The notes below the pieces were generated by a model. It was not told the origin of the DNA. It was given only the letters and a program-made list of their open reading frames with translations, and did not search any database. Below, one piece after another: positions 1 to 11,572 of a stretch of 64,000 nucleotides of DNA. Source of the DNA: Ettlia oleoabundans (lineage: Eukaryota > Chlorophyta > Chlorophyceae > Chlamydomonadales). Location: NCBI GenBank assembly GCA_019693395.1, contig JAAMXP010000445.1, forward strand, positions 1 through 64,000, written 5' to 3'. Within the stretch, counting starts at the first letter, position 1. Every line of letters starts with the position of its first letter. The position numbers and the translations under genes were made by a program.

Positions 1-342
1 GGGTGGGTGGGGGCCGCGCCGGGGGGGCCTTGTGCGCCACACAGACGCATTGCATGCTGTGTGCTGTGGTCCTCTGCGTGGTTTCCGCCCACCCTGTGGC
101 TGGGGCTGGCGACCTGCGTAAACCGTTCCTCATTCTAGCATCTTTGGTGCGCTGTACCCTGTGCTTGAGCCTCAACACCCCGTCAACTGCCCCTGGTTCC
201 CATGGCCATCATAGACACCATGCACTTGCATTTGCTATTGGTGGTACCACTCACCACCTCAGTTCCAGCCCGCCACTCGCCGCTGAAACTCATTCACTAT
301 GTGCTTGCTGCCCTCCTTACCCTTGCAATTCACCTGTTGCAG

Positions 343-3300
343 AGATCCAGAGCCTGAGGCAGCAGCTGGATGGCGCCGTGAGCCGTGCTGACGTGGCTGA
401 GAACCGGCTGCAGGAGCTGCAGGCCTCCAATGAGCGCTTCATAGAGGAACGCAAGGCAAGCACACATGGCTGTGATCTCCCTGCAGGGGGAGCAGGGTGA
501 GGAGCTCCGTTTGAGTAAGGTTCATGTGTAGGTTGGATTTCCTTGGAAGCTCTCTCTGTTCCCATAGCAGGCAATGTTGCGGTACACGTGCCCATGTTGG
601 ACTCACTTGGTGGTTGTTGGCAGTTGCCGGGGCAGCGGCTGTCAGCTGGAAGATTACTGCTGCAGCTCATGCAGCAGGCAGGCAAAGTCCACAGCATGTG
701 CGTTCGTGAAGCGCAGCGGCAACATGATGGTTTCAGCATTCGCCTGTTCCAATGTCACAAGTAAAATGCTGATTGTTGCCTAAGCAACCGTGCCTTCCGT
801 CGTATGTTCTGTCGCAGGCTAGCGAGGGCCAGCTGCTGCAGACGCTGCGACGGGAGATGGAAAGCATCGAGCAGCGGTTGGATGAGGAACGGGCGGCACA
901 CACTGCCACTCGCAAGGCCTCGGGTGTGCCTACTTCCTTTTGCCCAGCCTGCATGATACGGCATGTTCTCCAACAAAGCAGTGCAGAACGGCACTCTCTC
1001 AGTTCTGAATTAGGAGCCTTCGCAGGCCGGCCTGCAATCCCTCTTGACTGACCTCCTGCTGTGCCTGCTGTGCCCCCTTTGCAGCGGCGCGAGAGCAGCA
1101 GCAAGATGCCACCCTGGCGGAGAGTGCGTCTAGCCTGGCGGCCATGCAGGTATGGAGAAGCCATTTGCTGCCACCCCAGGACGTTGCAGCTGGGTTTCTG
1201 GAAATGTACTGCCATATCTCCTTTCACCTAGTTCGACTGCCGGACGCTACTGTGCATCTGATCATTTCTCCCACGTCTGCCAAGAGTGCTGCCAAATTGT
1301 CGGCTTGTTGTCGCTCCACGGCAAGCGCGCCTGCCAGCACGCCTGACAGCCTACCTTGTCGCTTGCCTGTGCCGCGTGTGGCTGCTTCGCCCCGTGTGCT
1401 GCAGCGAACAGTGGAGGAGCGCAGCGCCAAGCTGGCGGCGGCGGAGGAGCGGTGCTACGCGTTGGAGCATGAGGTGGACGGGCTGAGCCAGCGCCTCCAG
1501 GCAGCAGGTGAGAAACGGTGGTGTCGGGTTGTCTGTGGTGGATGATGGCTTTGCTGCATCTTGTTCTGCTCGTCCTATTCTGTTGGGACTCATCCCCGCT
1601 TCCTGCATCCTCACACCCATGTTTCGCAAAGTTTTCAAAACCAAAGTATGCATTTGACTGCTGCCCGTTTGGCCCCTGGCTGTTGCAGAGGCCAAGCTGC
1701 AGCGGCAGGTGGAGGCTGCGGCAGCCAGCAGCAGCGAGGTGCTGCAGCAGCGGGTGGCGGACTTGGAGGAGCAGATTAGGTGGGTTTGGGGCGACGATGG
1801 CTAGGTCTATGCTTCTACGGTGGAAGGCAGGCTGTGAGCATATGCAATTTGTAACCACACGTCACATCTTTTTGTAGCGAATGTATTGTCGTGCAATACA
1901 TCCCAGCTGGTTTTGTAACGTCCCAGTAGCTGGCCTTTCATTTTTGCCACATCCTCAACGATGTTTTACTTTTTTGTTGAATCTCCCAACCATCTGTATC
2001 ATGCAGATCTAAACAACTACCTTCTTCATTGCTTGTCACCAATCTGGCCCTGCTTCCGTTGCAGGTCTGCCCAGCTGGCGCAGCAGGCAGCGGAGCAGGC
2101 ACGCAGCAGGGCTGATGAGGAGCTGGTGGCCGTCAGGGCGGGTGCGAAATGAATTGGAAGGGTGGCGTGCATGCGCTATCGTGGGGCGGGGTGACGTTAG
2201 GGGTGGTAGCGCTGAGTATGCTGCCTCTCTGGGGATAATCAAATGCTGTTCCAGGGTAGCGTTCTAATTTGCTCCGTGCAACACAGCCGCTTCCTGCAGC
2301 GCAGCCAACATCCCTTCCTGCTCTTATGCTGCCTTGCCTGTGCATCCCTGCAGTGCCCGCTGAACAGAAGGTGGGCAGATTCAAGGTCATGCAGTTAACA
2401 CTGTCCCCTGCCCCTGCTGTGGCTGCTGTGCCTGCAGAGGTTGGCACGCTGCGTCGCCAGCTAGCGGATGCGCACAGCGTGGACAGCAGCGACCTGCAGC
2501 GCCGCCTCAAGGACGTCACTGACATGCTCTACCTCAAGCAAACCCAGGTAGGTCTGGCCGGGAGTGCGGATGGGTATGGGGATGCAGGGCGGCTCTCTTG
2601 CTGTGAACATGGGGTGGTGGACACCCATGTGCATGTCCACCGCTGATCATCCTTATTGGAAATAACAAAGATCTTCCCGTGCTGAGTTTGCTCATCTTTA
2701 TTCCCGGCAGCTGGAGCGCCTGGCTGCCGACAAGGCCGCTCAGCAGCTGGCTCTTGAGCGGGACCTGCAGCAGGCGCGGTCAGAGGCGCAGCAGGTGGGC
2801 ATCTACGGTCAAGGGCTTGTTTGTTGGCTGGCTGCTTGTTGATTTCTATGGGTCAAACTTTCACAGCCTTGTGTTCCATCATGGTTCAAGTGCGATGTGC
2901 CCTTGGACAGCTGCATGATAGGAGTATGCACTTGCCAGGTCCATCCCCCCAACGTCCCACCCTGTTCTTGGCCCTACCGTGTCATCCTATCCTGGTCCCC
3001 TGCAGGTCAAGCGTCGATCAGCCCTGGATCGCAGCATGCACGTTGCTACTGCTGACGAGTCGTTGGTGCCAATGGAGAGAATAGGGGACGCATACCAGCG
3101 GTGGGTGCTGGGCGGGCAGGCAGCTGTTTGTGCAATCTGTATATGCATGAGTTTTATCGTTGTCCATAATTGCACTTTTTGGCATATGTCTACGCAAGGT
3201 GTGCGAAGCACGCGCCTGTGTTTGGAAATTTTCCCGTAGCAGTATTAGTGTTGTTGGTGTTGTTGGCGGTGCGTTGCCGCCAGCTGATCCCCTGACGTGC

Positions 3301-4027
3301 CGTTGTTACGCTCATGTCACTTGGGACATTCATGTCCTTGCTGTCACTTCACATCCTGAACACACCTACCTGCGCTACTCTTACATGCAGGCTGGCCAAC
3401 CACAACCGTGTGGGTGGAGCAGTGAAGGCGGGGGCCAACTTCATCGACTCAACAGCCAACCAGGTGAATGCTTGCCCAACCTAGCTAGCCTTGCAACAAA
3501 GTGGTGCTGCACTTGGTAATCTTCCTTTATCTCTCCTCTTTCCTCGCAGATGGTGCTCATCCTGCGCCAATACCCTCTGGGCCGCCTTGTTATCTTCTGC
3601 TACATCCTGGGCCTGCACTTCTTCATCTACATACTGCTGCACAGGCGAGCACACGAGCGGGGCGGGTTGTTGGTGTCTGCCAACCTGCTCAAATATATGT
3701 CTGTCTTCCCTGTGTTGCATTTAAAATGCGACATGGATACAATCTAAGATAGTTAATAAGCAATTAGCACTGCATCCGTTGGGAAACGCCGGCAGCTATT
3801 GCCTCCTTTGTTTTCTTTCTCGCTGTGGCTGCATGCCTGGGATGCTGACTTGCCGACGTTGGCCGCACACCTCTCCCCCCCCAGTTACAGCTGCGTGACT
3901 GAAGCTTTCGAACATCATCACTGCCGCCTGCTGCCCTCCCCACCACATTTTGATGTTCAGGTTACAACACAAGGCGTTCCGGTCGGAGATGGCGGCGGAG
4001 GCGCTGCACCGCGACAACCGCATCTAA
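343..4027 (+). CDS. Golgin-84 homologue (Golgi tethering coiled-coil protein), 5' partial
   Basis: Golgin-84 (GOLGA5; plant golgin candidates) is a tail-anchored coiled-coil tether on Golgi membranes. Visible exons run 343-455, about 607-727, 819-923 and onward. They encode almost continuous heptad-type coiled coil (for example VEERSAKLAAAEERC). The conserved C-terminal block includes RLKDVTDMLYLKQTQLERLA, then LANHNRVGGAVKAGANFIDS, then the anchor exon from 3550 (MVLILRQYPLGRL, followed by a hydrophobic stretch ending LLHR). I end the protein at TAA 4025-4027 by using a GC donor at 3645 and the acceptor before 3961, which gives HRLQHKAFRSEM and a charged tail. Reading on without that splice gives an unlikely stop at 3745. 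The first intron also appears to start with GC, at 456. Bases 1-342 look intronic, so the N terminus lies outside the window. Family identity is strong; the exon at about 607 is the weakest part. Confidence 0.88.
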
Positions 4028-4817
4028 TTACCTGGGGTTGTGAAAATTGCCTGCCACCTTTCTCCTATGCCTTTGTACATCAAGTTGCGCATCTTCTTGT
4101 AAAGCTGCATAGCTGCTGGAATATACAAGGCATGAGGCACGTCCAGTGATACTGCCGCCGGATTACTTGAAGTTCTTGCATGTTTAAAACCCCGATAACA
4201 ATCCTGGTGGTGTCCTGTCTGCCCCAGCATCCTTGCCCTGTTGGAAAGGACCTGCTGCCGTCATTACAAGCCCCAGAGCAGCAATAGCTACCTTGCCCTG
4301 CCCCAAGCACATGCTTCTTTCAGCATAGGGGGGCCTTGTTTGCCTGCCGCTGCTTCTTCCCTGTGGTGCGCAGTAGCGGCTGGACCCGGTATGCCAGCAG
4401 CAGTGCATAGAAACAGCGTATGTCGGCTCCTAAAGTTTAAGACAGGGAATCAATAAAGTCGTGAGAAAGATAGGCACCCCTTGAAGCCGATTGTTGAGCA
4501 CACTTAATGGCAGGGCTGCTAGTGCCCGCGACATGGGCGGAGCGGGACGCCCAACGGCGGTGCAGTACACCTGGGCTTCCGCATACCTGAGGCCCTGCAG
4601 GAGCCCGAATTACGCCCCTGACGAGTTACCTGCTCATCAATAAGGTAGTAGGACGCTGGTCCCCTCGGGCTTTTGAACAGCGACAGCCTCCGCGCCCTGG
4701 CGAGCTGTTCCAGCAGGGCATCGCTGTGCGGCTGAGTCGTGCTCCGCCTGTGCGGCAGTTCCAGACCTCTGCTCTACCTGACGGCGGCCAGGGTGGCTGC
4801 CCGGGCAGGCGGACAAC
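4028..4817. other. Intergenic, golgin-84 3' region to Alfin-like gene
   Basis: No supported gene. TGTAA, the usual green-algal polyadenylation signal, occurs near 4097. I see no repeat or RNA gene here. Confidence 0.6.
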
Positions 4818-6691
4818 ATGAGCGCGATGAGGACCGTAGACGACGTCTTCGCCGACTTCGTGGGTCGAAGGCGCGGAATTATCAAGGCGCTGACAACGGA
4901 GGTGCGGCATCACGCCCGTGTCATGGGCGGGCGTCCTGCAGGATTGCAGGCACCGCCGGCTCAAGACAGCAAGCCAACACGTCCAACCAACGCTGCGGAC
5001 GTGTTGCAGTAGGCGCAAGGGAGGGGTCGCTGTGAACCACTGCCGCCCCTCGCCCCGGCCGCTGCTGGCCCCAACTCTCCTTGGACCACGCTCTCCTTCC
5101 CTCTTGTATGCAGGTGGATCAGTTCTGGGAGCAGTGTGACCCCTCGAAGGAAAACCTCTGCCTCTATGGCTACTCTGACGGCACTTGGGAGGTAACCCTC
5201 CCTTGTGAGGAGGTGCCACCAGAACTGCCCGAGCCGACTCTGGGCATCAACTTTGCGCGCGACGGTGCGCTGCTGCGTTTGTTGAGCGCACAGGCGTGTG
5301 CCACTGCTTTGTTGGTTGGTTATATACAGAATGTGGATGCAGCAGCTTCCCCTCGTGTTCAAACAGGTGCTAGTTTAGAACAGGGACTGTGGCTGCCGCT
5401 ACTGCGGTGTGCACAATTTTTGGGGCATAGGGGGCCCTTTGCATCAGCCGCCAGCGTGCTGTGTAGATGGCTTGGCCTGCCGCTTTGAATGAACAACTTC
5501 TCTGCCCATGTTGCGTAACCATGTGCAAGGCGGCCTTTGCAAGCAGCATGCCGTCACCCGTGCACTGCATCCACGTATGCACTCCATGCTTTTCTCCACT
5601 CCGTCCCCACCCCTGTTCCCGCCTGCTGCAGGCATGAAGCGCCCTGACTGGCTGTCCTTGGTGTCAGTGCACGCTGACTGCTGGCTCATGGCGATGACTT
5701 TCTACAACGGCGCCAAGCTGGACCAAAAGGGGCGGCAGCGACTGTTTGAGGAAATCAACTCTCTGCCGACGGTGTTTGATATTGTGTCGGGCCGTGCAAG
5801 CGGCAAGCCCGGCGTGGATCCTGTTGAGGTGACGGCCAAGCAGGCACAGGTATGCGGTGTAGTGGAGTGAGGTGGGCTGCCTGGTTCGGACGCGGATGCT
5901 GGCACGGGGTTGTCAGCCGCTAGGGAGCATGGCGCACCATGGTGGTGGTGGGATGTGCTTTCTGCTGCATTGCGCAAGGGTGAGAACCTTGCTTGTTGAG
6001 TTGTTGAGTAGATGGAATGTTCAGCAGCTGGCTGCGGGGGTGTCAATTTAGACTGCGCAGCCCGGCGGTGCCCTTGGTGCTCCTGCTTGCCTGCCTGCGC
6101 ACATGCGGGCAGTGCCAGCTTGCCAGCCCTGCTGACTCATACATCTGGCCCTTGGTGCTGAAACAGCCCTCACGGTTTGCTCTCCTTGTTTCAGTATGAG
6201 GAGGAGGCGGAGGCAGAAGAGGAGGAGGAGGAGACCCCAGAGGGAGACGGAGATCCCTGCCCCAACTGCGGCGCCACATACCGGTGAGCGACCTTTTCCA
6301 TTGCACACATGACTCATGGGGCTGCAATTTGCCTCGGCCTTCAGGCTTTAGTGCATGGAATGAATGTTTGTTAAGCAGCAAGTCATTGAAATTGTGGCCG
6401 TTCCTGCATGGCTATCACCCTTTGTGCATCACCCCTTGGACAAGGACCAACATTGCCCACCCTTGTGTTTGTAGGACAGCCCCGTCACCAGCATGGGCAC
6501 CTCATCACATTCTTTTGGGTGCCTGCCGCTCATTCAGTCGGTAAACTACTTGCTGGTTTGTTTTCTTGTGCAGGTCTGGCGAGTTTTGGATCCAGTGCGA
6601 CGTTTGCGATCGCTGGTTTGACGGCAAATGTGTGGGCATGACCGCCAAACTGGCGGAGCAGCAGCCGCAGTGGAAGTGCCCGCTGTGCTGA
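4818..6691 (+). CDS. Alfin-like PHD-finger protein
   Basis: Alfin-like proteins are plant and algal nuclear histone readers that bind H3K4me2/3 and repress transcription. Five exons: 4818-4901, 5114-5264, 5632-5849, 6195-6283, 6574-6691. The N-terminal Alfin domain begins [20 protein letters not shown] and continues with [20 protein letters not shown] and [20 protein letters not shown], all close to the plant family. A very acidic linker (residues about 155-175) precedes a C-terminal PHD finger. The finger starts at [18 protein letters not shown] and ends WKCPLC at the stop, as in plant Alfins. At the usual histidine ligand (plant WYHGKC) this protein has WFDGKC, so His is replaced by Asp. 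The start is the first ATG of the Alfin domain. TGTAA at 7033 could serve polyadenylation. Identity is near certain. Confidence 0.95.
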
Positions 6692-7346
6692 GCAGCCAGG
6701 TGGCACAGTACACACATGCACCCGCTGTACTGTACTTCACTGTTGCCATGCTGCCACTGCTGCTGGTGTGGCATGTTTCTCCACCAGGTTTTAAAGGAAG
6801 TTGGCCTTTGCGCTGGCTGAGTCTGGCCAATTGCTTTGCTCACCTCTTTGCTTGGCGGTAGTTGACAGTCCGCAATTGACATGACGGAACCTGCGCACCG
6901 GCCACTCACTTAACCCCAACCAACTGACCTTGACGTTGCCTCTGCATCTATCTCCACCTCGTTCCCCTCGGCCCTTCCCTGCCGATGTGCGGGTGTTGTC
7001 TGCCCTGCCCGTTCCCATCTTTCCTTCATTGCTGTAAGTCGCATGACATCTGCTGAGGACTCAAACAGAGCAGGCTTAAGCCTTGCTGTGCCTCCTCAGC
7101 CGGGGCTGCTACCGCGGCACTACCATCAGTTCAGCAGTGGCCACCAATCCAATGCATGTTTCAACCCAGGCGGTTTTTGCGTGATCCTAACGTTCCATTT
7201 CGACTATTGTGATCGCAAAGCCATACCATAAACCTGACTTTTTAAGGACCTATAAGGTTTGCTGCCGGCAGTTGTCAGCTCTACTAGCTCTTCTTGCGGC
7301 GTGCATCTAGTATTGCCGTGAACATTCACCAAACCAAAAAGCGGCG
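6692..7346. other. Intergenic between Alfin-like and Cgi121 genes
   Basis: Holds the Alfin-like 3' UTR (possible TGTAA near 7033) and the short 5' region of the next gene. Nothing else is recognised. Confidence 0.6.
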
Positions 7347-8604
7347 ATGGCCGACTGCATGCGAATAGAGTTTGAGACGTTCCCATCGCGCTCGCTGACG
7401 GTGTTGCTGTTCAAGGACGTGACCAACAGCAAGTAAGAGAGTTTCTCACTGTTATTGAAGCGCCTGCATGTGCGACATGGATGGAGTGGGTAGCTGCCAC
7501 CAAACCTTCCACTGCCGCCGGCACGGCCTCAATGCAGCCACCGCTCGGCTCTGCTGCAACTTGCTGCAGGCAGGTGGTGCAACCAGTTGGATTGACACAT
7601 GCATTCCACGGATTTGGTGCAGGGAACTTCGTGAACAAGTTGTGTCTGGGGCGCTGCAGCCAGAGTGCAGCCTAGCCAATGCAGCACTAGTGCCGGACCT
7701 GTTTGTCCTACAAGTGGCGGCACAGCAGGCGCTGCTGTTCCAAAAGCGGGGCACCTTGCGCACACGCTCGCTGCATGCGGAGCTAGTGTTTAACATTGCG
7801 GGCTCTAAGCATGTGAGTGGTAGTGGTGGACAAGACAGGGAATAAGTGAGGCAGCGGGCTGTAGCTGGGCAGCTCACATGTATCCAGCCGGCTGCATGCT
7901 GGCAATCGGGACAGGTCTGATGTGCTGGGGGTGCACTTTGGCGCAACCATATCTCGCTGTGACGTGCCCGTACTGCGCCCTGCTTTCGCCTCCTGCTGGG
8001 ACACCATGCAGATTGCCCAGTCATTAGATCGGTTTGGCATCAACCCAGACTGCCGGCACGTGCTTGCGGCGCGGTTTGATGCAACACCAGAAGAAGTTGA
8101 GCAGCTTCGGGGGCTGATAGCGGGGACCCCCACGCCCCTGGCAGGTGTGCTTCAGCACTAACCTAGCGACTTGGTGAATGTGTGGCTGTGTGGCGGGCCT
8201 ACCTTCGCTTCCGGCTGCAGTCGTTGATTTGCAGACCCTACTTCACTGGCCAGCCACAAGCCTGCATGGCTTGCTTGTGGCAGCTGGAAGTCACTTGGAT
8301 GGCCCTGGCCTGCATCCGCTCCGCTAATTGCTAAGCGGCTTGCACTATTGTCGGACCAGCTGCCTGTCTACTCCGTGCCCACTGGGCTATGCCCAATCAC
8401 ACACCCGCCTGCCTGCCTGCTGCGTGCCTGCATCTTGTGTTTGCCTGTCCTTGACCTACCCCTCGTCTGCCCCTACCTGCAGAGCTGGCCCAGCTGACAG
8501 ACCAGCAGCAGCTGACCAAGCACCTGAAAATCACGGCTGAGGAACTGCAAGTGGGCACCCTGGCAGACGCAATGCTCATGCGCATTGCTGCACGTGACTG
8601 CTAG
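7347..8604 (+). CDS. KEOPS complex subunit Cgi121/TPRKB
   Basis: Cgi121 (TPRKB in animals) binds the Bud32/PRPK kinase and tRNA in KEOPS, which makes the universal t6A37 modification of ANN-decoding tRNAs. Four exons with matching phases: 7347-7432, 7623-7812, 8012-8144, 8483-8604. The start is MADCMRIEFETFPSRSLTVL, followed by LLFKDVTNSK, then LREQV and PDLFVLQVAAQQAL. The third exon carries RFGINPDCRHVLAARF. The C-terminal helix GTLADAMLMRIAARDC matches the human GTLLDAI region. Length, about 176 residues, is typical of the family. It is a single-copy housekeeping gene, with no obvious functional link to its neighbours. All junctions are GT-AG. The call is firm. Confidence 0.94.
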
Positions 8605-9127
8605 CCCCTATAGCACATTCAGGCGTACTGCCGAGAACTTATCGGCGAGTGTACTGCAAAGTACGGTGATGGCTGTGGCATGGCACCCTTGCTGGGACTG
8701 CGCATCAGGAACATCTGGGGTCCAGCAGCCGCAACCACGCGCATCTTGCTGCATGTGCTCTGCTCCATCCTTGTAGTTTTCCCAGATATGCCCCGTGATT
8801 GTTACCCCCTTTTTGCATGTCTGTTAATGTGCCGCTTTGTTGCCTGCTGGTTGCTCCTGCTCTTCGCACTGCTCCGTCCCTTTGCCCCTCAATTGTGTTT
8901 AACAGCCCCATCAGAGAATCAAGTTTGTCTGGCCTCGCATAAGACTGTTGACAAGCCTGGCACTTCCGCAGGCCGGACAAATCAATCTTAACGCATTCAC
9001 TCAGTGTCAGTTTGTTCATTGGTGTAACAGTCCTGCCAGCAGGACAGTTGCCGCCAGCCACATAATGCATAATCACACAAAGCAGCCGGCACGCAACACC
9101 GAGTGCTAGCTATAAGTCACCACTGGG
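8605..9127. other. Convergent intergenic region, Cgi121 and ALG10 3' ends
   Basis: The two flanking genes end towards each other. No coding segment, repeat or RNA gene is seen. Confidence 0.6.
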
Positions 9128-11210
9128 CTACCACATGAAGCGAGCTATGCTGCCATCCGGCCAGGTGAAGGAGCGTGCAAGGTAGAGGTATAGGGTGGCG
9201 ACATTAGCAGCAACAAAGATGGCGATAATGGCGGCCAGGGTACGCGGGGTGGGGATGCGCATGTGGAGGAAAGCTAGGAAGAAGGTGGTGCTGTAGTACC
9301 GGAACTCTATCAAATGAGCCGGTACCAGCACCACACATGTGGCTCCTGCCAGTAGCAGCACCCACAGAGAGCCACGATGTGCCATTTTGCGCCACAGCGC
9401 CCAGCCAGAGTAGAGATAGGCGGGTGTGATGGCATAGCGCGCCCAGCGTGTGCGGTTGAGCAGGCGGCGCCAGAGGTAGAAAGTGAAGTGGCGGTTGTCA
9501 GCCAGCAGGAAAGGGTGTGCCAGCGTGCCCCGTGCAACAGCGCCGCACGCCACTGCAACTGCCGCCGCCAGTGCTGCAGTCATGCCTAGAGGTCGGCGGC
9601 TAACAGCCCCCAACAACTCCCTACCAGAAGCCGCAAGCGCAGATGGTGTCCAGGACACGGGTGCCAGCCAGGCAGTGCAGTACAGGAGGCAGTACAGCGG
9701 CTGCGCCAGGTGCCGAACCGGCGCGTGATGTGCCTTGTCTCCCACCACCACCCCGCCGTTGAGCACCACAAAGACTGCAAAAGTCGCCACCACAGCTGCC
9801 AGCGGCCAGAGCTCCGCAGCGAGCCGCCACCTCAGCACCCAAGCCTGGCGCAGCAGCTGGGCTAGATCCGCGGGGAGCCCCCGACTGCTGTCACCACTGC
9901 TGCTGCTGCTGCTACTACTGCTGCTGCTCTTGCATCGGTCAGCGCTGCTGCTGGCGTGCCTTCCAGCAGCCGTGCCACTGCCGCCACTGCCCTTGCTGCC
10001 ACTGCCATTGCTGCCTAGCGAGCATCTGTCCAGCACCGCTGCTGCTAGTGTGAAGGCCACCCAGACGGCGTTTGTCTGCCTCATCAGTATCGCCACTGCA
10101 CCCAGGCCAGCCGCCACGCGGTACCGCCGTTGAAGTGATGCCTGGTAGCAAGCCAGTGTGAAGAAGAGGGAGGGCACATCTGTGTAGTACAGGAAGATGT
10201 AGAAGAAGTGGAGGGGGAAGAGGTAGCACGCCGCAGCCTGCAGCAGCATGCGGGCAGTGGGATGTAAATCAAAGCTGGTGGATACGGTTGGAAGCTTGAC
10301 TAATGGAGGCTCCCAGCTAGTGCGCAAACACTTCAGGTTCAGGTGTGTAGGATGACATATGTGGTGGAAAGAGAAGCAGGGCACAGCATGCATTGTAGGA
10401 TGACATCTGTGGCATGCATAAGTGCAAGCAAGGAAGCACGCATGTGAAAAAACAACCATTTAACAATACATGTAAGCAACAGCTGGAGGGAAACATTCAT
10501 TGAGCTCTGCAGTGCTTTGTCCCTTCCAGTTGTACAGCAGCGGGCATCATGCCCCCGTCAGGTGTACGGACGCAGACCGTGAACCACTCACAGACCCACA
10601 GATTGAGAACTGCAGTATGTTACAGCCCGTGCAGCCAACGCACCATGAGCGCCAACTGCTGCTCACTCCGACTGCTGTCCAGTTGACGTGCGATAGCATA
10701 GAACAGCGGCAAGCAGGCTGCCGCAAACAGCAGATTTGTCGCCCTGAGAACGGTGGTGCTGCACAGCGGCATAACTGCAAGCCCCAGCTGGTGTAAGCTG
10801 AGCAGCTGCTGTGCGGCGTGCACTGCGTGTCCCAGCATGGCTCCAAAGAAGTACAGCCCGGGAAAAGTGGTGATTTTGGGGTTCCATTCGTGCCAGTGAC
10901 CCCTGCAGTAGTGCTGCGTTTGCGGCACATGGAACGGCTCGTCCTGCAGCAGCCGGGAGCGCAGCTTGCTTGGGCAGGTCAGAGGGTCACAGACTGAGCG
11001 GCGAGGCTGTTCCTGAGAGTAGCAAGATAACCACCTAGGAGAGTGCTTTTAAGTAAACCAGTGCATTACCGGCTGTAAGTTGAGGCAGCGGTGGGTGAAA
11101 AGCACGCACCATGTAAGGTTCGGGGGCGAGGGCGGCAAACAACGCCGCCAGCAGCACTGACGACGGCAACAGCACGGAGGTCACCCGCCACAGGATGCTG
11201 GTGCCGGGCA
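9128..11210 (-). CDS. ALG10: ALG10, dolichyl-P-Glc:Glc2Man9GlcNAc2-PP-dolichol alpha-1,2-glucosyltransferase
   Basis: ALG10 adds the last glucose to the lipid-linked oligosaccharide in the ER membrane before N-glycan transfer. Three exons on the minus strand: 11210-11110, 10943-10644, 10237-9128. The signature EPYM/DEPFHVPQTQHYC spans the first junction and is followed by WNPKITTFPGLYF. Exon 3 begins with a hydrophobic run (YLFPLHFFYIFLYYTDVPSL) and RQTNAVWVAF. The protein ends FTWPDGSIARFMW, with the RFMW terminus of the family. Many hydrophobic segments fit a polytopic ER enzyme; the total is about 500 residues. A Ser/Gly-rich insert that includes eleven consecutive serines (around 9900-10010) sits in a loop and is probably cytosolic filler. 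The start at 11210 is the only ATG giving a short hydrophobic N terminus. Confidence 0.93.
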
Positions 11211-11572
11211 TCTCGTGGATGTTTCTAATCACTGAGACTGGTACAGGGCTTTTGTCGGCGGTTCTCAGCTCAACACTTTACTGTTTGGGGCCATAGGTGC
11301 GTGCACAATGCCAGACTGGGATACATCGGTGTGATCAGGGATGGAAGCATGACTTGTTGGTAAACAGGACGCAGATTGCACACAACAAGTTCCAACTGCC
11401 AGGCTGGCGTGACAAAGCTGCGGGGAGGAGAAACACACAATGGCATATACAAACCGCTGTACGGGAATTCCATTAGTACTCGAACGTAGTCAGGGCAGGA
11501 GGGAAGTCTAACAACCAGTCGCTTGTGCACTTCCCCCGCTGCTTTGGCCTTTGGCGTCAGGCGACCGCAACC
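11211..11572. promoter_or_regulatory. Divergent 5' region between ALG10 and the ZNF830-like gene
   Basis: The two start codons face away from each other across 362 bases, so the stretch must hold both promoters and 5' UTRs. I see no clear TATA box. Promoter function is inferred from layout only. Confidence 0.4.

Noticed and set aside
3645..3747. Unspliced golgin-84 end with stop at 3745
   Set aside because: The peptide (LLKYMSVFPVLHL) does not fit the family, whereas the GC-AG splice gives the expected tail.
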